Shown piece by piece: positions 24,022 through 31,937 of a stretch of DNA of 64,000 nucleotides (position 1 is the first letter of the stretch; each line of letters opens with the position of its first letter). The notes beneath the pieces were generated by a model. The model was not told the DNA's origin and made no database searches. It was given only the letters and a program-made list of their open reading frames with translations. The stretch comes from Pseudomonas sp. MYb60. Lineage in GTDB: Bacteria > Pseudomonadota > Gammaproteobacteria > Pseudomonadales > Pseudomonadaceae. The stretch is from contig NZ_PCOZ01000010.1 in NCBI RefSeq assembly GCF_002979555.1, forward strand, positions 1-64,000, given 5' to 3'. Made by a program: the position numbers and the translations under genes.

Positions 24022-24990
24022 GTGAAGGACCCGAATAAACTGCGCCCCCATGAGCTGGCTCATGAGGTGTTGCAAGACACGGCCATGGACCAAGCCCTCG
24101 ACTGGCTGATTACCCTGCAGTGCCCGCAGCCCGGGCAGCAAGCCGAATTCGAACGCTGGTTGGCCAGCGACCCGGCCCATGCCCAGGCCTTCACCAAGGC
24201 CCAGGCTGCCTGGGGCGGCGCGCCGGTGCACAGTGCCGCGGTGGCCCTCGCCGCGCCGCGCAAGCCGAGCGCCTGGCGTCGGGTCAAGCCTCATTGGAAA
24301 CCCCTGGCGACCGCCGCCGTGTTGCTGGTCGGGCTGTTCAGCTTCAGCAACCTGCCGCTGCGCCTGCAGGCCGATCACCTCACGGTGGTGGGCGAACGCC
24401 AGCGCCTGCAGCTGGACGATGGCTCCAAAGTACTGCTCAACACCAACTCGGCATTCTCCAGCAGTATCAAGGATCACCAGCGCATCGCCCGTCTCTATCA
24501 GGGCGAAGCGTTTTTCGAAGTGCTGCCCACCCCTGGCCTGCCCATGCAAATCGATGCCGGCCCGGTACGCGCCAGCGTGCACGACACCGACTTTGCCGTG
24601 CGCTACCTCAATGGCGAGGCCCAGGTGCAGGTCCAGCGTGGCAATGTGGACCTGAGCAACACCTTCGATGATGCCCGCGTACGCCTGAGTGCCGGCCAGA
24701 GTATCCGCATCGGGCCCAAGGGCTTCGGCCCGCCGTCCACGTTGGATGCCAACAAGGAACTGGCGTGGGTACAAGGGCGCCTGGTGTTTGAAAACTGCCC
24801 GATGGGCGAAGTGCTCGCCGAGTTGCGCCGTTATTACCCGGGCTGGATCGTCAACAACAATGACCAGATCGCCAGCGTCGCTGTCACCGGCAACTACCGC
24901 CTTGACCAGCCGCTGGACGTGGTGCGCTCCCTGGCCCACATCACCTCGGCCAGGCTCTCGGAATACCCGGCACTGGTGATCCTGAACTAA
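24022..24990 (+). CDS. hxuR: FecR-type anti-sigma/sigma regulator
   Basis: A 322-residue single-pass inner-membrane protein. The cytoplasmic N-terminal DUF4880 segment (ALDWLITLQCPQPGQQAEFE, WLASDPAHAQAFTKAQAAW) binds the sigma factor. One membrane helix lies at about residues 92-110 (PLATAAVLLVGLFSFSNLPL). The periplasmic FecR domain (LQLDDGSKVLLNTNSAFSSS) and a C-terminal STN-like end (ELRRYYPGWIVNNN) contact the receptor's signalling domain. It starts with GTG at 24022 preceded by GAGGAAC. It lies 61 bases after the sigma gene, likely in the same transcript. Confidence 0.9.
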   Translation: MKDPNKLRPHELAHEVLQDTAMDQALDWLITLQCPQPGQQAEFERWLASDPAHAQAFTKAQAAWGGAPVHSAAVALAAPRKPSAWRRVKPHWKPLATAAVLLVGLFSFSNLPLRLQADHLTVVGERQRLQLDDGSKVLLNTNSAFSSSIKDHQRIARLYQGEAFFEVLPTPGLPMQIDAGPVRASVHDTDFAVRYLNGEAQVQVQRGNVDLSNTFDDARVRLSAGQSIRIGPKGFGPPSTLDANKELAWVQGRLVFENCPMGEVLAELRRYYPGWIVNNNDQIASVAVTGNYRLDQPLDVVRSLAHITSARLSEYPALVILN

Positions 24991-25007
24991 ATGAGAATTA
25001 TTTTTAC
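24988..25007. promoter_or_regulatory. weak Fur-like sequence before the receptor gene
   Basis: AAATGAGAATTATTTTTA has the NATWAT-type hexamers of Fur sites (ATGAGAATTATT) but only partial symmetry. It overlaps the end of the FecR-type gene. The region to 25105 should also hold the ECF-dependent promoter of the receptor. Confidence 0.4.
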
Positions 25008-25105
25008 TCGATAGCCTTCGGCGGTACGTCTCGTCTTAGCCAATGCAACTGATTCCCATTTGTTTCAGTTTGCAACTATAAGATTCGTACTCCGGAGCGC
25101 TCTCG

Positions 25106-27676
25106 ATGTCCCCTCGTTTCAACCGCCGGTCTTCTTTGCCCGTCCTGTCCATGCTGACCGCTGCCATCCTGCTGGCCGGCGCACCGGTCATGAGCGCCAG
25201 CGCCGCCGAGCCGGCCCCGCGCAACCACGGCAACTACAGTTTCAGCATCGAGCAGCAGCCGTTGGTTTCCGCGCTGAATGCCTTCACCCGTGTCACCGGT
25301 TGGCAAGTCGGCCTGCCGGCCCAATTGGCCCAGGGCGTCTCGTCCCCGGGTGCACGCGGCGCGCTGTCGCCGGAAACAGCCCTGGACCAGTTGTTGGTGG
25401 GGACCAACCTGAGCTACCGCAAACTGGGCGACAACACGATCGTGCTGGAGAAGCGCGCCGCCGGCAGCACCCTCAACCTGCAACAGGTGACCATCAGCGC
25501 CACCCGCCACGCGCAGGATGTGACCAGCGTGCCAAGCACCGTCAGCGTGCATGATCGCGAAGAACTCGACCGCCTCAACGTCGGCAACAGCCGCGACCTG
25601 GTGCGCTTCGAACCGGGTGTTTCGGTGGGTGGCGCCGGCACCCGTTCCGGCAATGCCGGCTTCAATATTCGCGGCATCGACGGTGACCGCATCCTCACCC
25701 AGGTCGACGGCGTTGAGGTGCCTGACCACTTCTCCAACGGCCCCTATGCGCAAACCCGCCGCAACTACGTCGACCCGGAAATCGTCAAGCGTGTCGAAAT
25801 CCTGCGCGGCCCGGCCTCGGCCCTGTACGGCAGCAGCGCCATTGGCGGCGCCGTCAGCTACTTCACCCTCGACCCGGACGACATCATCAAGCCCGGCAAG
25901 GACGTCGGCGCCCGCCTCAAGACCGGCTACAGCTCCGCCGACGAGAGCTGGCTGACCTCCGGCACCGTCGCCGGCCGCGTGCAGGACGTCGATGGCCTGT
26001 TGCACCTGAGCCAGCGCAACGGCCACGAGACCGAGACCTACGACGGCAACAACGTCACCGGCCTGAACCGTACCGGCGCCAACCCGGAAGATGCGCAAAC
26101 CACCAACGTGCTGGCCAAGCTGGGCTGGAACTACGGCGACGACAACCGCCTGGGCTTTACCTACGAGAAGTACAAGGACGACCGCGACACCAACCAGAAA
26201 AGCGCGGTAGGCGGCCCCTACAACACCGGGTTCAACAGCAATCTCTACCGTGCACGCGTGGGCAATGACACCATCACCCGTGAACGTTTCGGCCTGGAAA
26301 ACAGCGTGGCGGTCGACACGCTGTTTGCCGATCGCATCAAGACCAGCCTCAACTACCAGATCGCCAAGACCGACCAGACCACGGCCGAAAACTACGTGTC
26401 GGGCGCACGCAATCTGCTGCGCGAGCGCGAGACGCTCTACCAGGAAAAACAGTGGGTGTTCGATGCCCAACTGGACAAGGCGTTCGCCATCGGTGACACC
26501 GACCACCGGGTGACCTACGGCACCACCCTCAAGCAGGCCAAAGTCACGGGTTCGCGCACGGGCAGCGCAAGGTGCATGACCGTCAGCGCCTTTTGCCCGG
26601 CCGTTGGCGGCCCGAGCACCAACCCTGCGGACCGAGTCGTACCGGCCAGCGACTTCCCGGACCCGACCATCAACACCTACGCACTGTTCGCCCAGGACCA
26701 GATCAGCTGGGGCAACTGGACCTTCCTGCCCAGTGTTCGTTATGACTACACCCAGCTCAAGCCCAAGCTGACCGAGGACTTCCTCAACACCACCGACCCC
26801 AACCGCGTCTACGCCCACGACGACAGCGACAAGACCTGGCACCGCGTCTCGCCCAAATTCGGCCTGACCTACGCCCTCACCGACCACTACACCTGGTTCG
26901 GCCAGTACGCCGAAGGTTTCCGCACGCCGTCAGCCAAGGCGTTGTACGGACGCTTTGAAAACATCCAGCAAGGGTATGTGGTCGAGCCCAACTCGGACCT
27001 CAAGCCGGAGAGCAGCAAGAGCTTCGAAACCGGACTGCGCGGCAACTTCGAATCGGGCAACTTCGACGTGGCGGTGTTCTATAACAAGTACCACGACTTC
27101 ATCAACGAAGACGCCGCGCTGCTGACCCCCACCGGCGTTGCGTTCAAGGCCGGCAACATCAAGCGCGCCATCATCCAGGGCGTGGAAGCCAAGGGGCGCC
27201 TGAACCTCGACACCCTCGGCGCACCGCAGGGCTTGTACACCCAAGGGTCGGTGGCCTACGCCTACGGTCGCAACCAGGACACTGGCGAGCCGATCAACAG
27301 CGTCAATCCGCTCAAGGGCGTGTTCGGCCTGGGTTACGACCAGGACAACTATGGCGCGCTGGTGAGCTGGACCCTGGTCAAGAAGCAGAACCGCGTCGAC
27401 AGTGCGACCTTCTTCTCGCCCGACGGCGACACCACCAAGGCACCGTTCAAGACCCCGGGTTTCGGCATCGTCGACCTGACCGGTTTCTACAAGGTCACCC
27501 ACGACATCACCGTCAACGGCGGCGTCTACAACCTGACCGACAAGAAGTACTGGAACTGGGATGACGTGCGCAGCTTCGACAGCATCGGCGAAGCCGGCGT
27601 GACCGCCCCGGCCAACATTGACCGCCTGACCCAACCCGGCCGCAACTTTGCGATCAACGTGGTCTGGGATATCTGA
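25106..27676 (+). CDS. hxuA: TonB-dependent heme receptor with signalling domain
   Basis: An 856-residue outer-membrane receptor, in the size range of P. aeruginosa HxuA. Signal peptide (about 1-34), an N-terminal STN signalling domain (about 45-105: YSFSIEQQPLVSALNAFTRV, ALDQLLVGTNLSYRKLGDNT), TonB-box region and plug (QQVTISATR, VEILRGPASALYGSSAIGGA), then the 22-strand barrel. Heme-receptor features are FRTPSAKALYG (FRAP-like) and EPNSDLKPESS (NPDL-like). The C-terminus ends in the aromatic FAINVVWDI. Its STN domain should relay ligand binding to the FecR-type protein. A terminator follows, separating it from the heme oxygenase gene. Confidence 0.92.
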   Translation: MSPRFNRRSSLPVLSMLTAAILLAGAPVMSASAAEPAPRNHGNYSFSIEQQPLVSALNAFTRVTGWQVGLPAQLAQGVSSPGARGALSPETALDQLLVGTNLSYRKLGDNTIVLEKRAAGSTLNLQQVTISATRHAQDVTSVPSTVSVHDREELDRLNVGNSRDLVRFEPGVSVGGAGTRSGNAGFNIRGIDGDRILTQVDGVEVPDHFSNGPYAQTRRNYVDPEIVKRVEILRGPASALYGSSAIGGAVSYFTLDPDDIIKPGKDVGARLKTGYSSADESWLTSGTVAGRVQDVDGLLHLSQRNGHETETYDGNNVTGLNRTGANPEDAQTTNVLAKLGWNYGDDNRLGFTYEKYKDDRDTNQKSAVGGPYNTGFNSNLYRARVGNDTITRERFGLENSVAVDTLFADRIKTSLNYQIAKTDQTTAENYVSGARNLLRERETLYQEKQWVFDAQLDKAFAIGDTDHRVTYGTTLKQAKVTGSRTGSARCMTVSAFCPAVGGPSTNPADRVVPASDFPDPTINTYALFAQDQISWGNWTFLPSVRYDYTQLKPKLTEDFLNTTDPNRVYAHDDSDKTWHRVSPKFGLTYALTDHYTWFGQYAEGFRTPSAKALYGRFENIQQGYVVEPNSDLKPESSKSFETGLRGNFESGNFDVAVFYNKYHDFINEDAALLTPTGVAFKAGNIKRAIIQGVEAKGRLNLDTLGAPQGLYTQGSVAYAYGRNQDTGEPINSVNPLKGVFGLGYDQDNYGALVSWTLVKKQNRVDSATFFSPDGDTTKAPFKTPGFGIVDLTGFYKVTHDITVNGGVYNLTDKKYWNWDDVRSFDSIGEAGVTAPANIDRLTQPGRNFAINVVWDI

Positions 27677-27685
27677 CGACAACCG

Positions 27686-27727
27686 CCTCACCCCGGCGAA
27701 ACTTCATCGACGGGGTGAGGATTTTTT
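27686..27727 (+). terminator. rho-independent terminator after the heme receptor gene
   Basis: Stem CCTCACCCCG / CGGGGTGAGG with a 15-base loop, followed by ATTTTTT. It lies 10 bases after the receptor stop. Confidence 0.9.
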
Positions 27728-27810
27728 ACTGTGCCCCGTCTTCTTGTTCGTCTAGTTGATAACAGCTCTCTTCAGGGCAACAAGGCGCTCCCCTTCTCAA
27801 GGACTTATTC

Positions 27811-28419
27811 ATGACCGCTTCTCCTACCGCAGAACGCCCAAGTTTGCGCTCCCAGCGCCTGAACCAGGTCACCCACGCGCCGCACAGCAAGCTCGATGCC
27901 CTGGTCAAGGCCCACGCGCCGTTTGAAACCCAGGCCAACTTCGCCCGCTTCGTGGTGGCGCAATACCTGTTCCAGTCGGAACTGGTGGCCCTGTACAACG
28001 ATGCCGAGCTGATCAAGATCATCCCGGACCTGGCCGACCGCTGCCGCGCCGACGCCGCCAAGCTCGACTTGGCCGACCTGGACACCGAAGTGCCTGCACC
28101 GGTGGCCGGCGCGGTGAACAACCCTACCCAGGCCGAAGCCCTGGGCTGGTTGTTCGTGTCCGAAGGTTCCAAGCTGGGCGCTGCCTTCCTGATCAAGCGC
28201 GCAGTGGGCCTGGGCCTGAGCGAAACCTTCGGCGCCCGCCACCTGGGCGAACCGGCCGGTGGGCGTGCTGACGGTTGGAAGCGCTTTACACGCACCCTCG
28301 ACGGCCTGGAATTCAGCGCTGAAGAAGAAGCCGCGGCAGAAAAAGCGGCGGTCGACGCATTTGTGCGCTTCACCGTACTGCTGGAACAGGCGTACGCTAG
28401 CGCCCCTGAACTGGCCTGA
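27811..28419 (+). CDS. hemO: biliverdin-producing heme oxygenase
   Basis: A 202-residue heme oxygenase of the PigA/HemO type, which opens internalised heme to biliverdin, CO and iron. The probable proximal His is His25 in RLNQVTHAPHSKLD, aligned with His26 of P. aeruginosa HemO; Asn18 corresponds to its Asn19. The distal helix GWLFVSEGSKLGAAFLIKR carries the conserved EGSxLGAAF motif. The start has AAGGA 8 bases upstream. It lies 135 bases after the receptor gene and beyond a terminator, so it probably has its own promoter, yet is functionally linked to heme uptake. A REP hairpin follows. Confidence 0.92.
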   Translation: MTASPTAERPSLRSQRLNQVTHAPHSKLDALVKAHAPFETQANFARFVVAQYLFQSELVALYNDAELIKIIPDLADRCRADAAKLDLADLDTEVPAPVAGAVNNPTQAEALGWLFVSEGSKLGAAFLIKRAVGLGLSETFGARHLGEPAGGRADGWKRFTRTLDGLEFSAEEEAAAEKAAVDAFVRFTVLLEQAYASAPELA

Positions 28420-28444
28420 TACCTATAATTGGAATGCATTCCAA

Positions 28445-28471
28445 TGTGGGAGGGAGCTAGCCCCTCCCACA
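28445..28471. repeat. single REP hairpin
   Basis: GTGGGAGGG / CCCTCCCAC around AGCTAGC. It lies between hemO and the ybaN-like gene. Confidence 0.82.
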
Positions 28472-28516
28472 CTTGACCCGGTTCCAACCTAACTTTTTCT
28501 CAGTCTGTATACCCTC

Positions 28517-28918
28517 ATGACCGGCAAACCCCAATCCACCTCGAAAATCGCGCAGATCCTGTTCGGCCTGCTGGCCTACGTCAGCTTGGGCATCGGGTTG
28601 GTGGCGATTGTCATACCGGGTTTGCCCACCACCGAATTCATCCTGCTCGCCGCCTGGGCCGCCACCAAAAGCTCGCCGCGCCTCAGCGCCTGGCTGGAAA
28701 ACCACCGCCTGTTCGGCCCGATCCTGTCCAACTGGCGCAATGGCAAGATCATTGCGCGCCGAGCCAAGGTCAGCGCCACGGTGAGCATGTTGCTGTGCGC
28801 CGTCCTCATGCTGGTGATGCTCGACCATGGCTGGCCGATCTACCTGGCCATCGTAGGAATGGGCCTGGGCAACCTGTGGATCTGGTCGCGTCCCGAGCAA
28901 CGCCCACAGCCCGCATGA
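28517..28918 (+). CDS. YbaN family (DUF454) inner-membrane protein
   Basis: A 133-residue membrane protein of the YbaN/DUF454 family. Three hydrophobic segments are visible (about 12-48, 80-98, 100-118). The family signature GLVAIVIPGLPTTEFILLAAW is followed by SSPRLSAWLENHRLFGPI. The molecular function is unknown. In other pseudomonads a similar gene can accompany heme oxygenase or iron genes, but the REP hairpin between them makes co-transcription uncertain. Confidence 0.88.
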   Translation: MTGKPQSTSKIAQILFGLLAYVSLGIGLVAIVIPGLPTTEFILLAAWAATKSSPRLSAWLENHRLFGPILSNWRNGKIIARRAKVSATVSMLLCAVLMLVMLDHGWPIYLAIVGMGLGNLWIWSRPEQRPQPA

Positions 28919-29000
28919 CACGGCGTGCAGGGGTTTGCCTACCGCTCATCGACTGCCTCTCATGAAACGCCTACCTGCGCCGATGCTCAAGACATAGCGC

Positions 29001-29043
29001 CGAAGGGACTTGGCCGTGCTGTGCACATCAACCAGTCCCTTCG
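29001..29043 (+). promoter_or_regulatory. leader inverted repeat just upstream of the chemoreceptor gene
   Basis: CGAAGGGACT (29001-29010) and AGTCCCTTCG (29034-29043) form a perfect 10-base-pair stem with a 23-base loop. It ends 11 bases before the start codon and has no T-tract, so it is not a terminator. A 12-codon mini-frame (28962-28997) lies directly ahead of it. Confidence 0.55.
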
Positions 29044-29054
29044 CGAGTGAGCCT

Positions 29055-31193
29055 ATGTTCGACACCCTCTCCATCCGCCTGAAAATCGTGCTGCTCTCCG
29101 GGCTGTGCCTGCTGGGGGTGATTGCGCTGGTCATCGGCGTCAATCTCTACCAAACGGACCAGAACGACCGGTTGATCAGCGATTCAAGCTCGCGGATGCT
29201 CACCCGCAGCGTGCAGAACCTGCTGCAATCCAGAGCCGCCGAGCAAGCGGTGCAGTTGCAGAAGACCTTTGGCGAAAACCTGCTGGCGGTGACCACCCTC
29301 GCCGATCAGGTCAAGGACCTGCGCAACCTGGCGACCAAACGCGGCCTGGAACCCGGCGCATTGCGCGAAGAGCTCAACCAGAGCGTCAAGACCGCCTTCG
29401 AGCGCAATCGCAAGGCGCTGGGCATCTGGCTGTCGTTCGAACCCAATGGCCTGGACGGCCGGGACAGCGAATTCGTCGACGACAAAGCACGCGTCTCCAA
29501 TGAAAAAGGCCGCTTCTCTACCTACTGGAGCCGCGCCGGCGGCGCAGGCGTGAACACCATCATGGTCGAGGACGACCTGACCAAGACCAGCCTCAACCTC
29601 AGCGGCACGCCCTACAACATTTGGTATACCTGCCCGCGGGACACGCGCAATGTATGCCTGCTGGACCCATACGCCGACGAAGTCGCCGGTAAATCGATGC
29701 TGATGACCACCATATCCCTGCCGCTGATCGTCGACGGCAAGGTCATCGGCGTGGTCGGTATCGACATCGCCCTCGACACCCTGCAAGCCACCGCCGATGC
29801 GGCACAAAAAGAACTGTTCGACGGCGCTGCGCACCTGGAAATCATCTCCAGCACTGGCCTGATTGCGGCCTACAGTGGCGAGTCGGGCCGCGTCGGCAAG
29901 AACCTGGTCGATACCCTCGGCGCCGAAGGCAAGGACATCGTGCAACTGCTGGGCAACGGCACCCGCACCTTGCGAGAACAGGATGACACCATTCGCACGG
30001 TGTACCCGGTCAAGCCGATCCCGGAGGCCAAGTCGTGGGGCGTGCTGATCAAACTGCCCAAGCACGTGATGCTCGCCGATAAGGTCAAACTTCAAGCAGT
30101 GCTCGACGAAGCCCAGGCCACCGGCACCCTCCAGGCCTTGCTGGTGGGTGCTGCCGCGGCCTTGCTCGGCCTGCTGCTGATCTGGCTGACCGCCACCGGT
30201 GTGACCCGTCCGATCAACAGTGTGGCCGCGATGCTCAAGGACATTGCCAGCGGCGACGGCGACCTCACCCAACGCCTGGCCTACAACAAAAAGGACGAGC
30301 TGGGCGAGTTGGCGAACTGGTTCAACCGGTTCCTCGACAAGCTGCAACCGACCATCGCGCAGATCAAGCAAAGCATCACCGAAGCGCGTGGCACGGCTGA
30401 TCAGTCCTCGGCCATCGCGCGCCAGACCAGCGAGGGCATGCAGGTGCAGTTCCGTGAAATCGACCAGGTGGCCACCGCGTCCAATGAGATGAGCGCCACT
30501 GCCCACGATGTGGCCAACAGCGCCTCCAACGCCGCCAGCGCGGCACGCGGCGCGGATCAGTCGGCGCGTGAGGGTTTGTCGATCATCGAGCAGAGTACCC
30601 GGGATATCACGACTCTGGCCGAAGCAGTCAGCAAGGCCGTGGGTGAAGTCGAGGCGCTGGCGGTCAACAGCGAGCAGATTGGCTCCGTGCTGGAGGTGAT
30701 CCGCAGTATCGCCGAGCAAACCAACCTGCTGGCCCTTAACGCGGCGATTGAAGCGGCGCGCGCCGGTGAAAGCGGGCGTGGTTTCGCGGTGGTGGCCGAC
30801 GAAGTGCGCAACCTGGCCAAGCGCACCCAGGACTCGGTGGAGGAAATCCGCCACGTAATCGAACGCATCCAGAGCGGCACCCGTGGCGTGGTGGCGACCA
30901 TGCATTCAAGCCAGAACCAGGCCCAGAATAATGCCGGGCAGATTCACCAGGCAGTGCAGGCGCTGGGCAAGATCAGCGAGGCGGTCACGGTGATCAGCGA
31001 CATGAACCTGCAAATCGCCAGCGCCGCCGAACAGCAGAGCGCCGTGGCCGAAGAGGTCAACCGCAATGTTTCGGCGATTCGCACAGTCACCGAAACACTC
31101 ACTGGCCAAGCCACCGAGTCGGCGGCGATCAGCAGCCAGTTGAATGCATTGGCCAGCCAACAGATGAAATTGATGGATCAGTTCAGGGTGTAA
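29055..31193 (+). CDS. methyl-accepting chemotaxis protein, dCache sensor
   Basis: A 712-residue chemoreceptor. Order: N-terminal helix (about 9-30), a large periplasmic dCache-type sensor (about 35-360, with YNIWYTCPRDTRNVCLLDPY and PLIVDGKVIGVVGIDIALDT), second helix (about 370-395), HAMP (TRPINSVAAMLKDIASGDGD) and the cytoplasmic signalling hairpin with the highly conserved IAEQTNLLALNAAIEAARAG near residue 560. It should pass signals to CheA/CheW. Length and layout resemble TlpQ-type receptors, but the ligand cannot be read from sequence. Start ATG 29055 chosen (MFDTLSIRLKIVLLS); an upstream in-frame start at 29010 would lie inside the leader hairpin. Confidence 0.93.
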   Translation: MFDTLSIRLKIVLLSGLCLLGVIALVIGVNLYQTDQNDRLISDSSSRMLTRSVQNLLQSRAAEQAVQLQKTFGENLLAVTTLADQVKDLRNLATKRGLEPGALREELNQSVKTAFERNRKALGIWLSFEPNGLDGRDSEFVDDKARVSNEKGRFSTYWSRAGGAGVNTIMVEDDLTKTSLNLSGTPYNIWYTCPRDTRNVCLLDPYADEVAGKSMLMTTISLPLIVDGKVIGVVGIDIALDTLQATADAAQKELFDGAAHLEIISSTGLIAAYSGESGRVGKNLVDTLGAEGKDIVQLLGNGTRTLREQDDTIRTVYPVKPIPEAKSWGVLIKLPKHVMLADKVKLQAVLDEAQATGTLQALLVGAAAALLGLLLIWLTATGVTRPINSVAAMLKDIASGDGDLTQRLAYNKKDELGELANWFNRFLDKLQPTIAQIKQSITEARGTADQSSAIARQTSEGMQVQFREIDQVATASNEMSATAHDVANSASNAASAARGADQSAREGLSIIEQSTRDITTLAEAVSKAVGEVEALAVNSEQIGSVLEVIRSIAEQTNLLALNAAIEAARAGESGRGFAVVADEVRNLAKRTQDSVEEIRHVIERIQSGTRGVVATMHSSQNQAQNNAGQIHQAVQALGKISEAVTVISDMNLQIASAAEQQSAVAEEVNRNVSAIRTVTETLTGQATESAAISSQLNALASQQMKLMDQFRV

Positions 31194-31240
31194 CCCAATC
31201 CCCAAAACACCACCCCTCCCACATTTTGATCACATTGAAA

Positions 31241-31798
31241 TTAAAGACCGGTCCAGGCGCTGACTGCCGGTTCTTCCTTCGGCGCGGTACGCGGCGGATT
31301 CTGCGGCGTACCCAGATAAAGGAAGCCGATCACTTCCTCGTCTGCCGTCAGCCCCAGGCCCTTGGCGACGTGAGCCGAGTAGGACAACTCGCCAGTGCGC
31401 CACACCGCACCGATCCCCTGGGCGTAGGCCGCCAACAAAATCCCATGGGCCGCACAGCCTGCCGCCAGCAGTTGCTCGGATTTCGGCACCTTGAAGTGCT
31501 CCTGCAACCGCGCAATCACCACCACCACCAACGGCGCACGCAACGGGCCGTTCTGGGCCTTGTCGATCGCGGCTTGCGGGGCGTCGGCATCTTGCAGGCG
31601 GGCGGCCTCGGCCAGCAGCGCGCCCATCTGCTCGCGGGCAGCGCCTTCCACGGTCAGGAAACGCCAAGGGCGCAACTGCCCGTGATCCGGCGCACGCATG
31701 GCGGCGGCGAACAGCAGGTCGCGCTGCTCTTGGGTCGGTGCCGGCTCCAGCAAGCGCGGCACGGAAACACGGTTGAGCAAAGCGTCGAGAGCCTGCAT
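31241..31798 (-). CDS. nitroreductase family protein (YdjA-like)
   Basis: A 185-residue FMN-dependent nitroreductase of the YdjA subfamily. Visible regions: the FMN-binding AAAMRAPDHGQLRPWRFLTV near the N-terminus, a mid-protein hydrophobic strand APLVVVVIAR, and the C-terminal GIGAVWRTGELSY followed by EEVIGFLYLGTP. The ATG at 31798 has GGAGG 7 bases upstream; open frame continues upstream but without support. Convergent with the chemoreceptor gene, divergent from the di-heme oxidase gene. Natural substrate unknown. Confidence 0.92.
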   Translation of the reverse strand: MQALDALLNRVSVPRLLEPAPTQEQRDLLFAAAMRAPDHGQLRPWRFLTVEGAAREQMGALLAEAARLQDADAPQAAIDKAQNGPLRAPLVVVVIARLQEHFKVPKSEQLLAAGCAAHGILLAAYAQGIGAVWRTGELSYSAHVAKGLGLTADEEVIGFLYLGTPQNPPRTAPKEEPAVSAWTGL

Positions 31799-31860
31799 TG
31801 GCCACCTCCAGAAAAAAATGTGTGGCCATTCTAGCGGGAATGCGTCGCCGCCTACCAAAC

Positions 31861-31879
31861 GATAATTGCTCTTATTCCT
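31861..31879. promoter_or_regulatory. weak Fur-like sequence upstream of the di-heme/imelysin operon
   Basis: GATAATTGCTCTTATTCCT begins with a perfect GATAAT half-site but matches the full Fur consensus at only about half of the positions. It lies 59 bases before the operon start. Imelysin clusters are often iron-responsive, so it is recorded as a candidate. Confidence 0.3.
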
Positions 31880-31937
31880 TGCGCCCTGCCCTGTTAGACT
31901 TTGCGACCTTATTTTTGCCCTTCGTTCAGGAAACGCG

